58,613 nt of DNA from contig CANROW010000005.1 in assembly GCA_947632345.1 (NCBI GenBank), forward strand, positions 1 through 58,613. Direction: 5' to 3'. Source of the DNA: an uncultured Bacilli bacterium. Lineage in GTDB: Bacteria; Bacillota_I; Bacilli_A; RF39; UBA660. Of this stretch, positions 16,061-25,771 are shown in pieces. Each line of letters begins with the position of its first letter. The stretch's first letter is position 1. Position numbers and translations under genes: made by a program. The notes beneath the pieces are model-generated. The model was given only the letters and a program-made list of their open reading frames with translations. It did no database searches and was not told where the DNA came from.

Positions 16061-16966
16061 ATGAAGATATTATGTATAGGAAATGCCGCCTATGATGTTA
16101 CTGTGCCTATTGATCATTTTCCAATAGAGAATAAAAAGGTAAGATTAAAAGAAAGTCGAGTAGAGTGTGGTGGCGGAAGCGCTTCTAACTGTGCTTACTT
16201 GTTAGCCAAATGGGGAGTTGAAACCTATTTTGGTGGTGTTGTTGGTGATGATTACTATGGCAGTAAAATAATAGAAGAGTTTGAGAAAATAGGAGTTAAT
16301 ACCAAATATTTAGAAAAAAAACCAGGCATTATGACAACCAGTAGCGTCATTATCGCTAATACAACTAGTGGAACGAGAACAATAATGACAAATAAAAATA
16401 AAGATGTGGTCATGTCTAAAAGAAAAATTGAAGATGATTTCGATATTATCTTTTTAGATGGATATGAACGAGAGTTCGCCATTGAAGCTATTAAACACAA
16501 TCCTAAGGCGATAAAAATAATCGATGCTGGATCGTTGCGAGAAAATACCGTAGAGCTTGCCCATATGGTTGATTATATAGTTTGCTCAAAAGATTTTGCT
16601 GAAGAGTATACGAAGAAGAAAGTTGACTATAACGATACTAAAACTTTAATTGAAATATATGAAGAACTAAAAAAAGAATTTGATAGTAAAATTGTTATTA
16701 CTTTAGAAGACAAAGGATGTTTTACTTATGATAATGGCTATATTTTAGTTCCAAGTATTAAGGTTGAAGCGGTTGATTCAACTGGCGCTGGCGATATTTA
16801 TCATGGAGCATTTACTTATTGCTTAGCAAATAATTATGATATGGTTACAACTATGAAGATGTCTAATATAGCTGGAGCTTTGTCCGTTACGAGACTAGGA
16901 GGAAGGTTCTCAATATTTTCTTTAGAAGAGGTGAAAGCAAAATATGATGAACTTGCTCTATCGTAA
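16061..16966 (+). CDS. PfkB-family carbohydrate kinase
   Basis: Ribokinase-fold sugar kinase, about 301 residues. Seen: N-terminal ILCIGNAAYDV, the substrate-side GGGSASNCA signature near residue 42, and the PfkB signature 2 DSTGAGD near residue 245 with the catalytic Asp. The substrate (fructose, ribose, tagatose phosphate, nucleoside) cannot be told from sequence. ATGs at 16055 and 16061 are both possible; I prefer 16061 because MKILCIG is the usual family start, though AGGTG is then ten bases away. The 3' end overlaps the Smr gene by 23 bases. No sugar transporter or regulator lies next to it. Confidence 0.9.
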   Translation: MKILCIGNAAYDVTVPIDHFPIENKKVRLKESRVECGGGSASNCAYLLAKWGVETYFGGVVGDDYYGSKIIEEFEKIGVNTKYLEKKPGIMTTSSVIIANTTSGTRTIMTNKNKDVVMSKRKIEDDFDIIFLDGYEREFAIEAIKHNPKAIKIIDAGSLRENTVELAHMVDYIVCSKDFAEEYTKKKVDYNDTKTLIEIYEELKKEFDSKIVITLEDKGCFTYDNGYILVPSIKVEAVDSTGAGDIYHGAFTYCLANNYDMVTTMKMSNIAGALSVTRLGGRFSIFSLEEVKAKYDELALS

Positions 16967-17267
16967 AAGTATGCCACAATTGGATTTGCATGGAGAGACG
17001 AGTGATAGTGCAAGAGTTCTAGTTAAAGAGTTCTTAAATGATAACTATAAAATGGGATTATTTGAAATAGCAATAGTTCATGGAATAGGAGAAGGAATAT
17101 TAAAAAAGGAAGTGCATAAAGTGCTAAAGGAAAGTAGAATTGTTGAAGAATATGGATTGGATAATTTTAACAGTGGTTGCACACTAGTGAAATTGACCAG
17201 AAGTATTGACAAAAATGAGAAAAAGTTGTACAATAAGCGACATAACTCAAAGGGGGAGAGGATATAA
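16944..17267 (+). CDS. Small protein with a stand-alone Smr domain
   Basis: A 107-residue protein that is almost entirely one Smr (small MutS-related) domain: LDLHG near residue 13 and IVHGIGEG near 50 are the signature. Smr domains bind or nick nucleic acid; in MutS2 they act on stalled ribosomes or recombination intermediates, but here there is no MutS ATPase. The gene overlaps the end of the kinase gene, and its stop overlaps the next ATG by one base, so it is translationally linked to both. The start is uncertain: GAGGTG lies about 12 bases before the first ATG. Confidence 0.85.
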   Translation: MMNLLYRKSMPQLDLHGETSDSARVLVKEFLNDNYKMGLFEIAIVHGIGEGILKKEVHKVLKESRIVEEYGLDNFNSGCTLVKLTRSIDKNEKKLYNKRHNSKGERI

Positions 17268-19633
17268 TGTATTCAGATGATGAAGAAAAAAGAGGATTTC
17301 CGATAAGAGATTTCCTAATCAGATTAGTTTTAATCATAATATTTGTTCTATTATTAATGTGGCTTTTACCACCTAGACTTAAAGGAAATAATGTGGATTT
17401 GTCACCATTGACTAATAGAATATTTAACGCAAATATTCAGGCGATGAAAGAGGCTGCTATTCCTTATTTTACAACTGAAAGATTGCCAAAAAAAGTTGGT
17501 GACGAAGCAAAACTAACATTACAAGAAATGTTAGATAAAAAGTTACTATTACCATTTACTGACAAAAATGGTGATTCATGCGATACAAAAAATTCGTATG
17601 TATTAGTTACAAAAGAAGAAAATGAATATCTTCTAAAAGTTTATTTGAAATGTAATGACGATGAAGATTATATTTTAGTACACATTGGATGCTATTCGTA
17701 TTGTACAACTGAAAATGGTGTTTGTGAGAAAGAAGAAACTCAAAAACCAACAACAACTAAACCAACACCAACAACACCAAGTACTACACAACCATCTGGA
17801 CCAAATTGTACATTAGAGATTGCTTCTGGTACAAAGGGACAAAATAATTGGTATGTAGGAAATGTTAAAGTAAGATTTAAGAGTAAAAATACGACAAGCT
17901 CTGGTGCAAAGATTACATCTTATGGTATAACGACTTCATCAACACCTACATATAATGGTAACGATGCTTTAACTGTTTCTAAAGATGGAACTACTAAAGT
18001 ATATGGTTATGTCAAAGATTCAAATGGAAAAACTGCTGTTTGTACTGTAACTGTTAAGAAAGATACAGTAGATCCAGATTGTTCTTTAGCTGTAGTAAGC
18101 GGTACTAAGAACTCAGCTGGTAATTATGTTGGAACTGTAAAAGTTGGATTTGCTAGTAGAACAGATGCAACTAGTGGTGTTAATGCCTATGGTATGGATA
18201 CTTCTAAAAATCCAAATTATAATAGCAAAGCAGATTATTCTGTATCAACTATCGGTACAACTACAGTATATGGATTTGTTAAAGATAAAGCTGGTCATGA
18301 AAAGGTATGTTCTACAACTATTAAGATTGATAAAATACCAGATCAAAAGCCAGATGATCCAAAACCTTCTACTCCAAGCTGTACACTAGAAGTAACTTCT
18401 GGTAAACTTGGAAATAACAAATGGTATGTAAGCGATGTTGTCGTAAGCTTCAAGACTAAAACAACTACTAACGGTGCTAAAATCACTAATTGGGGATTTG
18501 GACCAAATTACAATTATAGTAGTGCAAATGCTAACTCTTATACAGTATCTACTGATGGAACACATTTAATCAATGCTTATGTTAAAGATTCAAATGGTTA
18601 TACTGCTACATGTAGTATCACAGTTAAGAGAGATGCTACTAAACCTAGTTGTTCATTGAGCGTTACGAGTGGTACAAAAGCTTCTGATGGAAAATATACA
18701 AGTAATGTTGTATTAGGATGGAAATCAAGAAGCGATGCAACTAGTGGTGTAGATGTATATGGAATCGATAAAACAACAAATTATACAAATAATACTAGTT
18801 ACACAATTACGACAAATGGTAAACATACAGTTTATGGGTATATAAAAGATAAAGCTGGTAATACAAACACTTGTAGTATAACGGTTGAAAAGAGAGCTCA
18901 TACTTATGAATATCAATATGCTAAGGATATACCTGCAACATACAGTGCATGGTCAGCATGGAAGACAAGTGAATATGATTGTAAGAAAGCTCCAGCTTTC
19001 ACTAAGAACGATACTTATGAATCAGAAGATTTAGGTTCTAAGAAAGAGATTAGTGGATATGTTGAAAAGAATAGCAAAGGAATTTATGCAACACAACTTA
19101 TTGAGACTGGTAAAGTAGTTGAAAGATCTTGTACTGGATGGAAGTATTATCGTACTACGACTACAACTACCAAAACTTATGCAATTAAAGTTGCTGAGGA
19201 TTGGAAGTATGTTGGTCTTGTTCGATTAACTGCTCCTCCAACTGATACTTTGTCTACAAAGTATGAATTCGTTGGTATGGATTGGGATAAATGTGGAGCA
19301 ACGTGTACTTCAACTCCATACACTTTATGGAAGAAATATACAAGAAGTGTTTCATTGTTGACTGCTACAGATACAATTACGGATGGAAGCAATGTATCAG
19401 TTAAGTGTACATCATATGAAAATAAAGAAACAGTTTTATTCTCAACATATAATGCACTTGTAGGTTATGAGAAAACAAGAACGATTCTTTATAAAGATGT
19501 ATGTTCTTATAGATATAGAAACCGTACAATAACAAAAGCTGCTTATACAGACTATAAGTGGAGTACATATAATGATCAAGCATTATTAGATGATGATTAT
19601 AAGATGACTGGTGTTAAAAGATTAGTTGATTAA
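17267..19633 (+). CDS. Membrane-anchored surface protein with four Ig-like domains
   Basis: 788 residues. Short basic N-terminus, one membrane helix (about 16-35), a globular Cys-containing domain (40-150), a Thr/Pro linker (about 155-178), then four Ig-like domains of about 90 residues starting near Cys181, Cys272, Cys372 and Cys462. Each begins with C-[ST]-L and an SGT/SGK turn and ends with a second Cys. Domains 1 and 3 resemble each other and 2 and 4 (both with RxDATSGV) resemble each other, so a two-domain module was duplicated. Residues 549-788 form a further Cys/Trp/Tyr-rich domain I do not recognise. Topology predicts an extracytoplasmic protein. A GGGGGAGAGG ribosome binding site suggests strong translation. 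It is followed after 19 bases by another large membrane-anchored protein, probably its partner. Confidence 0.8.
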   Translation: MYSDDEEKRGFPIRDFLIRLVLIIIFVLLLMWLLPPRLKGNNVDLSPLTNRIFNANIQAMKEAAIPYFTTERLPKKVGDEAKLTLQEMLDKKLLLPFTDKNGDSCDTKNSYVLVTKEENEYLLKVYLKCNDDEDYILVHIGCYSYCTTENGVCEKEETQKPTTTKPTPTTPSTTQPSGPNCTLEIASGTKGQNNWYVGNVKVRFKSKNTTSSGAKITSYGITTSSTPTYNGNDALTVSKDGTTKVYGYVKDSNGKTAVCTVTVKKDTVDPDCSLAVVSGTKNSAGNYVGTVKVGFASRTDATSGVNAYGMDTSKNPNYNSKADYSVSTIGTTTVYGFVKDKAGHEKVCSTTIKIDKIPDQKPDDPKPSTPSCTLEVTSGKLGNNKWYVSDVVVSFKTKTTTNGAKITNWGFGPNYNYSSANANSYTVSTDGTHLINAYVKDSNGYTATCSITVKRDATKPSCSLSVTSGTKASDGKYTSNVVLGWKSRSDATSGVDVYGIDKTTNYTNNTSYTITTNGKHTVYGYIKDKAGNTNTCSITVEKRAHTYEYQYAKDIPATYSAWSAWKTSEYDCKKAPAFTKNDTYESEDLGSKKEISGYVEKNSKGIYATQLIETGKVVERSCTGWKYYRTTTTTTKTYAIKVAEDWKYVGLVRLTAPPTDTLSTKYEFVGMDWDKCGATCTSTPYTLWKKYTRSVSLLTATDTITDGSNVSVKCTSYENKETVLFSTYNALVGYEKTRTILYKDVCSYRYRNRTITKAAYTDYKWSTYNDQALLDDDYKMTGVKRLVD
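17804..18910 (+). repeat. Duplicated two-domain Ig-like module, A-B-A-B
   Basis: Module 1 covers about 17804-18376 and module 2 about 18377-18910, each coding for an A domain (TLE.., WYV.., KDSNG) and a B domain (SL.V.SGTK, DATSGV, YG..KDKAG). A matches A and B matches B better than A matches B. A short Pro/Asp/Lys linker separates the modules. Confidence 0.75.
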
Positions 19634-19652
19634 TTAGGAAGGTGAATACAGT

Positions 19653-22600
19653 ATGGATAAAATTAAAAAGATTATTCAAATAGGTTCTATAACAGACGAT
19701 GTTTGGACAACAGATGGTAACGTCTTAGTATTTTTTGATGATGAATCAATAGAGCCTATTATAGTATCTGCAGAAGATTGTTACAAAATAATTGATGAAT
19801 ACGATAAACAAAATGGAAATACTGGGGATCTTGCTGGTGTCATAAATAACATGTATGAAGAAGGTGCTTTTGGTCTCGTTGATAGTAACAACGAAGAAGA
19901 AATGAGACAAGCAGAAGCTGAATTGAAAGCAGCACAGGAAAGAGCAAAAGAATTGCAAAAAGGAAAAATTTCTCCAGTACCAATTCCAGTACCTCCAATT
20001 AAACCAGAACCAGAGCCTATCCCTCCTACTCCTGACGATGATAAAGAGGAGTTAGAGGAAGAAGTAAAAGGAAATTCCCATACAGGTAGAAAAATTGCGG
20101 CTGGCGTTTTAGCAGGAGCTGCTTTAGCTGGAGCTGGTTTAGTAGCTGCTCAAATGATTAATCATAACAAAGATGCAGATAAAGATAATACTAACAATAA
20201 TGGTAATAATACTGGTTCAATCGATTTTAATACTGCGACTTTTGAAGAATTGATGAATGCTATGGATGATAATGATCCTAGAAAAGTAGTTTCACAGACG
20301 GCTCTTCAATTAGTTCAGAGCTTTCACGATGCAACCCATAAAGATAACAATTTCAGATTAGGAGAAGATTCTCAATCTTATTTGGATTTATCTTTTGAAG
20401 AAGCATTAGTTTTGTCAACATTTGCTAACTATGGTGATCAAGAGAGTTTGTATCAGATTTTCGGTTCTTATAATATGTCTGCAACGCAAGCTCAAGAAAT
20501 ACTAGAGTCTGCAAGAGAAAAAATTATAATATATTATATGAATGCTGTTGAACCAAGTGGTTTAGCTGAGATATTTAAGAAAGATGAAGATAAACAATTC
20601 TTTAAGAATTTTGAAGATGATGTTTTAAGATTTAATAGAGAACATACAACTGAAGCTTCAGATCAAGTTATTAGAGATGTATACTATAATGCAGCACTAA
20701 ATGGTGCAACTAATGACATTCAAGTTGGTGCAATGGCTAAATTATTATCATACAATATGGTATATGGTGGATTAAATTTAGTTGAGTCTGCTTCAACAAA
20801 ACATACTCAATATCTAGTATTCCATGGTAATGGTAATGATGAAGAACTTAGAAACTATATTACTAACGTTTTAGGTAAAGATTATGATTCTTTAAGTGAA
20901 ACAGAGAGAAATAATTATAGAACAAGTATTATTGAAAATGGTACACAATTAGTAAGTTTGAATCAAAATGGTGAAACAATAACGGAAGATAATTCAACTG
21001 TTGATGAAAGAGGAGCTAACGTCAGTCTTACTAATGTAGTCGATATGCTTGGATTATGTAATGCCGTTAATTCAGAGGTAGAAGCTTCAATTCAAGCTCT
21101 TGAAACTTTGAAAATTAGTAATAATCAAACGGAAGTAATTCAAATTACAACTATAAATAATACTATTGCTAATCAATTGAGTGAAGCAGGATTTAAGGAT
21201 TTGTCTAGTAAAGTTTCTTTATCTCTTAATGAGAGATTATCAGATGAATTATTAGAGGAAATTCGTGCAACTGGTGTTGAGGCTGCTCAAATAGTTGAAA
21301 ATTATGAAGAGAAAATTGATACGATTGGAGAAGCTAATCGTCCAACACTTGATCAAATCAGTAATGCTGCTAATCGTCAATTACAAAATTTAGAAAATTA
21401 TACAAATACTTCAGCTGATGATATGGCCATTTTAGTAAATAATCGTCGTCATAAAGAATTACAAGAGACATTTGAGCCTGATGAGAATGGCAAAGTTGGT
21501 GAAGACGATTATGTTGATAAAAATGGTGAAACACATAAAGTTCCAGTCTACACAGAGGAAGTAATTGAAAATAAAAAAGAAGAAGCTCGTGAAGAAGCTG
21601 AAAATAAGGCCAAAGAAGAAGGAAAGACAGACGAAGAAATCAAAGAGGCCGGCGATAAAGCCGCTCAACAAGCTCAAGATGAGTTTGTAAAAGAAAATGG
21701 TGAAGTAATCGAAGAGAAACACGAAGAACATACAGAAGAGGTTAAGAAAGAGGATTTAACAACCGAAGAAAAAAATCAGGTTGAGCACGAGATAGCTGTT
21801 GAAGAAGCTAAAAATGCTAAGATTAATTCTGAAGCACAAGGTGGAATCAAAGCTAATGAGTATGCTAATGATAATCAGTATAAATTTAATCCTAGTGAAT
21901 TGTATGATAAAGTAACTGGTGGTACTGTTAAATTAAATGAAATGTCATTCTTTAATGGAATTGCTAATTTATATGCGTATAGCGAGGATGAGAATGATGC
22001 TAAAGCTATTACTTCAAGTGATGCTCAAATCCAAAATGCTTGTGAGGTTGCTGCCGAGAATTATTTGAATAGTATTTCTCAAGAACAAAGAGAAATGATA
22101 GCTGAAGGATTAGGTGTATCTTGGGAAAATGCTAGAGAACAGTTGAAAGCTGCATTTAAAGAAGGGTATGTCTCACAGATGGATAATGAGATAAATACTG
22201 CTATTAATTTAGGAGTAGAATTGAGAAAACAAGTTGAGACTGCTTATGCTGAAAATCTAGCAGCTGAGGAGGCTATTAGACAAGCTGAACAAGACAATAG
22301 TGCTAATTACGGTGCCGTTGAAGAAACTCCTAGTAATACTCCTGAGCAAAACGAAAATTCTGGTTCAGAAGAAGATGTAGCTCCAGCACCAGAAGAAAAT
22401 GAAAATTCTGGTCCAGAAGGTAACGAAAGTTCAGATGGTAATGCTAACGATGAGGAACAAAATGATATAGATCCAAACTTGAGTGGTGATGACAATATTG
22501 GTGAACACTTTGAACCTGGTGAAGAACTTGTAGAGGGTCCTGATGGAGAATCAGTTGAAGAAGAAGTTGTCGCTCCTGCTTCAATCATTGAGTCTGAACC

Positions 22601-22982
22601 AGTAGCTGAAGATGTTCCTGTTGAACCAACTCCAGATGTTGAAGAGGCTGATTTAGATAGCGTTCTTAAAGGAGATTTGCGTGATGCTATCGAATATCCA
22701 GGAGGAGTTGTTGAAAAACAACCAGGTGAGCCTGCAATTGGAATAAATCCACCTTTGGAACCAGAACCTGTTTATGAGGTTAAAGGTGAATCAGACATTT
22801 CTACTGATGACAATATTGGAGTTCATACAGAAGCTGGTGAGGAAGTCGTTGATTCTAACTATGATACTAATGAGATGATTGATAGTGTCTCAGCTTTAAG
22901 AGAAAAAATTCTTGCAGCATTAGGTTCTGTTACTGAAGAACAACCACAAGAAGAAGAATCTATGGGTAGTAAAACAAGATAA
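19653..22982 (+). CDS. Large acidic single-pass membrane protein of unknown function
   Basis: 1109 residues. Residues 1-75 form a small domain; 80-105 is a charged helix; 106-127 is a Pro-rich stretch (PVPIPVPP and similar); 148-169 is a membrane helix made mostly of Gly, Ala, Val and Leu. About 900 residues follow, mostly helical and acidic, with a highly charged coiled-coil part (about 610-720) and a disordered Glu/Pro/Asn-rich C-terminal 250 residues. The motif DDNIG-x-H-x-x-x-GEE occurs twice in the tail. There is no family I recognise, no sortase motif and no Cys-rich anchor. AGGAAGGTG precedes the ATG. It lies directly after the Ig-like protein, ends in a strong terminator, and is probably co-expressed with it as a cell-envelope pair. 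Confidence 0.75.
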   Translation: MDKIKKIIQIGSITDDVWTTDGNVLVFFDDESIEPIIVSAEDCYKIIDEYDKQNGNTGDLAGVINNMYEEGAFGLVDSNNEEEMRQAEAELKAAQERAKELQKGKISPVPIPVPPIKPEPEPIPPTPDDDKEELEEEVKGNSHTGRKIAAGVLAGAALAGAGLVAAQMINHNKDADKDNTNNNGNNTGSIDFNTATFEELMNAMDDNDPRKVVSQTALQLVQSFHDATHKDNNFRLGEDSQSYLDLSFEEALVLSTFANYGDQESLYQIFGSYNMSATQAQEILESAREKIIIYYMNAVEPSGLAEIFKKDEDKQFFKNFEDDVLRFNREHTTEASDQVIRDVYYNAALNGATNDIQVGAMAKLLSYNMVYGGLNLVESASTKHTQYLVFHGNGNDEELRNYITNVLGKDYDSLSETERNNYRTSIIENGTQLVSLNQNGETITEDNSTVDERGANVSLTNVVDMLGLCNAVNSEVEASIQALETLKISNNQTEVIQITTINNTIANQLSEAGFKDLSSKVSLSLNERLSDELLEEIRATGVEAAQIVENYEEKIDTIGEANRPTLDQISNAANRQLQNLENYTNTSADDMAILVNNRRHKELQETFEPDENGKVGEDDYVDKNGETHKVPVYTEEVIENKKEEAREEAENKAKEEGKTDEEIKEAGDKAAQQAQDEFVKENGEVIEEKHEEHTEEVKKEDLTTEEKNQVEHEIAVEEAKNAKINSEAQGGIKANEYANDNQYKFNPSELYDKVTGGTVKLNEMSFFNGIANLYAYSEDENDAKAITSSDAQIQNACEVAAENYLNSISQEQREMIAEGLGVSWENAREQLKAAFKEGYVSQMDNEINTAINLGVELRKQVETAYAENLAAEEAIRQAEQDNSANYGAVEETPSNTPEQNENSGSEEDVAPAPEENENSGPEGNESSDGNANDEEQNDIDPNLSGDDNIGEHFEPGEELVEGPDGESVEEEVVAPASIIESEPVAEDVPVEPTPDVEEADLDSVLKGDLRDAIEYPGGVVEKQPGEPAIGINPPLEPEPVYEVKGESDISTDDNIGVHTEAGEEVVDSNYDTNEMIDSVSALREKILAALGSVTEEQPQEEESMGSKTR

Positions 22983-22988
22983 ATATTA

Positions 22989-23016
22989 AAAGAAGGGTAA
23001 TTCCTTCTTTTTTTTG
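22989..23016 (+). terminator. Terminator of the surface-protein operon
   Basis: AAAAGAAGG and CCTTCTTTT form a 9-base stem with a 6-base loop and a T-tract. It lies a few bases after the stop codon. Confidence 0.9.
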
Positions 23017-23044
23017 TTTGTTAGCATATAATTATGATATAATT
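23015..23044 (+). promoter_or_regulatory. Promoter of the murG-murB-divIB operon
   Basis: TTGTTT, an 18-base spacer and an extended -10 TGATATAAT, ending 17 bases before the murG ATG. The leader is very short and holds AGGAGTG. Confidence 0.55.
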
Positions 23045-23061
23045 AAATTAGGAGTGATTAG

Positions 23062-24144
23062 ATGAAAGTCGTTGTTAGTGCTGGTGGTACTGGGGGTCAT
23101 ATTTATCCTGCTTTGGCAATAATCAATAAGATTAAAGAGATGGAACCCAAAAGTAAATTTTTATATATTGGTACTACTGATCGTATGGAAGCAACGATTA
23201 TTCCTGAATTGGGTTATGATTATGTAGCATTAGATATTAAAGGTTTAAATCGTAAAAATCCTTTTGCTAATATCAATGTAATAGGAAAGTTTATTAAAGC
23301 AATCGATGTTTCTAAGAAGGAGCTTAAAAAATTTAATCCAGATATTGTTCTAGGTGTTGGTGGCTATGTCACTTTACCTGTTTTATATGCGGCTCAATCA
23401 TTAAAAATCAAAACCTTTATTCATGAACAAAATTCTATTCCCGGATTATCTAATAAATTAATTGGTAGGAAGGCTGATGTAATTGCGGTTTCTTTGCCTA
23501 GTAGTCTCAAATATTTTGACTCTAAAAAAGTAGTTTATACTGGTAATCCTCGTAGTGAAGAAGTAATCAATGTAAAGAAAGTAGATAAACAAAAATATGG
23601 ACTTATGCGAAATAAAAAATTAGTTTTATTTGTGATGGGAAGTTTAGGATCAAATAGTGTTAATGATATGATGATTGATATATTGCCAAAATTTGCCAAT
23701 AAGGATTATGAGGTTTTATTTGTGACTGGTAAAAATTATTATGATAAATTTACCAAGATTAAAGAAATTCCCAAAAATGTTAAATTGGTTCCATATCTTG
23801 AGGATATGCTTGGTGTTATGAAAGATACTGATTTAATCATTTCTCGTGCCGGAGCTTCAACTATTTCTGAAATTACTACTTTGGGATTACCTAGTATATT
23901 GATACCATCACCATATGTGACACATAATCATCAGGAAGAGAATGCTAGAGTGTTAGAAGAAAATGGTGCTTCCATTGTCATAAAAGAAAACGAATTGAAT
24001 GCTGATGATTTGCTTGCTAAAATAGATTTACTTTTAAATGATAAGGTTAAATATGATAAAATGGTTCAATGTAATAAAAAATTAGGAATTACAGATAGCG
24101 CTACAAGAATATATAAAATTATAAAGGATTTAATAGACGCATAG
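23062..24144 (+). CDS. murG: UDP-GlcNAc:undecaprenyl-PP-MurNAc-pentapeptide GlcNAc transferase
   Basis: Converts lipid I to lipid II on the inner face of the membrane. Normal length at 360 residues. Seen: the N-terminal glycine-rich loop SAGGTGGHIYPA (residues 6-17), HEQNSIPG near 120, and the C-terminal UDP-GlcNAc site with SRAGASTISE and the HNHQEENA motif. No signal peptide; it is a peripheral membrane enzyme. It leads murG-murB-divIB, a division and cell wall cluster seen in many Firmicutes, here without murD, mraY or ftsW. murC lies 3.7 kb downstream beyond a block of minus-strand genes. Confidence 0.97.
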   Translation: MKVVVSAGGTGGHIYPALAIINKIKEMEPKSKFLYIGTTDRMEATIIPELGYDYVALDIKGLNRKNPFANINVIGKFIKAIDVSKKELKKFNPDIVLGVGGYVTLPVLYAAQSLKIKTFIHEQNSIPGLSNKLIGRKADVIAVSLPSSLKYFDSKKVVYTGNPRSEEVINVKKVDKQKYGLMRNKKLVLFVMGSLGSNSVNDMMIDILPKFANKDYEVLFVTGKNYYDKFTKIKEIPKNVKLVPYLEDMLGVMKDTDLIISRAGASTISEITTLGLPSILIPSPYVTHNHQEENARVLEENGASIVIKENELNADDLLAKIDLLLNDKVKYDKMVQCNKKLGITDSATRIYKIIKDLIDA

Positions 24145-24158
24145 TAAGTGGTGATGAA

Positions 24159-25067
24159 ATGAATGAATTTATAGATTTGATAAAAGAAAGAGAAATTGGC
24201 AAATGTCTTGAAAATGTGAGCCTAAAGAATTTTACTTCGTATAAAGTTGGTGGAAAGGCGAGATGTATAGTCTATCCTAAAGATACTAAAAAGTTGATAG
24301 AGTTACTCAGATTGTGTAAAAATCGCAATGTTAAATATAAAGTATTAGGAAACGGCAGTAATACTTTATTTAGTGATAAGGACTATGATGGTATTATTAT
24401 TAAGCTAGATGAATTTAATAAGATATCGATGATTAATGATACTACTATTAAGGTAGGAGCTGGGTACAGTCTTATGAAATTAGCTCTTTTTGCTACTAAA
24501 AAATCGCTATCTGGTTTAGAATTTGCTTGTGGCATACCGGGAACGGTTGGTGGAGCTGTCTACATGAATGCCGGAGCTTACAAAAGTGATATGGGATACA
24601 TAGTTAAGAAAGTTAAAGTTTTGACTCCTAATTATACTGTTATCAATATGACTAATGCAGAACTCAATTTTCATTATCGATCATCTTTTTTTCAAACACA
24701 TCCCAATTATATTTGTTTGGAGGCAACAATTGGTTTAAAAAAAGGAAATCGGGAAGAGATGATGGCGATAAATCAGGATCGTAAGGAAAGGCGTCAATCG
24801 ACTCAACCACTAGAATATCCATCAGCAGGTAGTGTCTTTAGAAATCCAGATGGTAATTTTGCGGGTAAAATGATTGAAGATTTAGGATTAAAAGGTTTGA
24901 CTAAGGGTGGAGCACAAGTAAGTGAAAAGCATGCTAATTTTGTAATCAATTTAGGAAATGCTAGCGCGAATGATATTAAAGAATTAATAATGTTTGTCCA
25001 CGACACTGTTTTAGAAAAATATGATGTTGATTTAAAAATAGAACAAGAATTTGTAAATTGGGATTAG
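24159..25067 (+). CDS. murB: UDP-N-acetylenolpyruvoylglucosamine reductase
   Basis: FAD-dependent enzyme that reduces UDP-GlcNAc-enolpyruvate to UDP-MurNAc, the second committed step of peptidoglycan synthesis. 302 residues, the size of the short (type II) MurB of Gram-positive bacteria. Seen: the N-terminal FAD domain with YKVGGKA and VLGNGSN (near residues 29-67), the GIPGTVGGAVYMNAGAY segment near 128, and the C-terminal substrate domain with YPSAGSVFRNP, holding the catalytic Ser, near 220. It starts 14 bases after murG, and its stop lies just before the chosen divIB start. Confidence 0.97.
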   Translation: MNEFIDLIKEREIGKCLENVSLKNFTSYKVGGKARCIVYPKDTKKLIELLRLCKNRNVKYKVLGNGSNTLFSDKDYDGIIIKLDEFNKISMINDTTIKVGAGYSLMKLALFATKKSLSGLEFACGIPGTVGGAVYMNAGAYKSDMGYIVKKVKVLTPNYTVINMTNAELNFHYRSSFFQTHPNYICLEATIGLKKGNREEMMAINQDRKERRQSTQPLEYPSAGSVFRNPDGNFAGKMIEDLGLKGLTKGGAQVSEKHANFVINLGNASANDIKELIMFVHDTVLEKYDVDLKIEQEFVNWD

Positions 25068-25075
25068 GTGATACT

Positions 25076-25771
25076 ATGGTAAAAAAAGTTAAAAAGAAAA
25101 AAATACGAATTATTCCGTGCCTTATATTTTTAGTTTTAATTGGCTTTTTTTATCTAATTGGTTTATTTTTGTATAATTCAAAAATAAAAAATATTTATAT
25201 ATTCGATAATGAATTATTAAACGATCAAGAAATAATTGATCTGGCCCATCTAGATGATTATCCTCGTTTTTTTAAATATAGTAGTAATGACATAAAGAAA
25301 ATGGTTGAAAAGAGTCCATATGTCGAAAAAGCTAGGGTATATAAAACGTGGTTCAATACTATTAAGATTCATGTGACTGAATATAAAATTCTAGCCTTTG
25401 ATTATGCAAATGATAAATTTATATTGTCAAATGGTACGATGATTGATGTAGATAAATATGATGACCGAGGTTATCCTACATTAGTCAATTATGTTTCAGA
25501 TGAGGTCTATGATAAATTTGTTAATAAGTTAAGTCAGTTAGAGGACTATATCATTAATCAAATTTCAGAAATTAAATATGATCCATCTAATTATGATAAT
25601 GGTCGCTTTCTTTTAAAGATGAATGATGGCAATTATATTTATATCAATATATCAAATTTTTTGTCTTTAAATTTGTATAATGACATTTATCCAAATTTTG
25701 ATGGCCATATTGGAGTGTTGTATTTAGATTCTGGATATGGTGACGCTAGTGAATACAAAATTATAAAGTAA
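25076..25771 (+). CDS. divIB: Cell division protein FtsQ/DivIB
   Basis: Single-pass membrane division protein that links early and late divisome parts with FtsL and FtsB/DivIC. I chose the ATG at 25076 (231 residues), preceded by AGGTGATACT, and not the upstream TTG at 25058. Seen: a basic cytoplasmic N-terminus (VKKVKKKK), a membrane helix at about 14-36, a POTRA-like domain (about 38-108) that ends in an ILAFDY-type strand, then a beta domain. Primary sequence of this family is poorly conserved; the call rests on topology, size and position after murG-murB. A terminator follows immediately. Confidence 0.88.
   Translation: MVKKVKKKKIRIIPCLIFLVLIGFFYLIGLFLYNSKIKNIYIFDNELLNDQEIIDLAHLDDYPRFFKYSSNDIKKMVEKSPYVEKARVYKTWFNTIKIHVTEYKILAFDYANDKFILSNGTMIDVDKYDDRGYPTLVNYVSDEVYDKFVNKLSQLEDYIINQISEIKYDPSNYDNGRFLLKMNDGNYIYINISNFLSLNLYNDIYPNFDGHIGVLYLDSGYGDASEYKIIK

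Noticed and set aside
21459-21731. Phe-rich minus-strand frame inside the large acidic protein gene
   Set aside because: Glu/Lys-rich coding sequence gives Phe/Leu-rich open frames on the other strand; it has no start signal.
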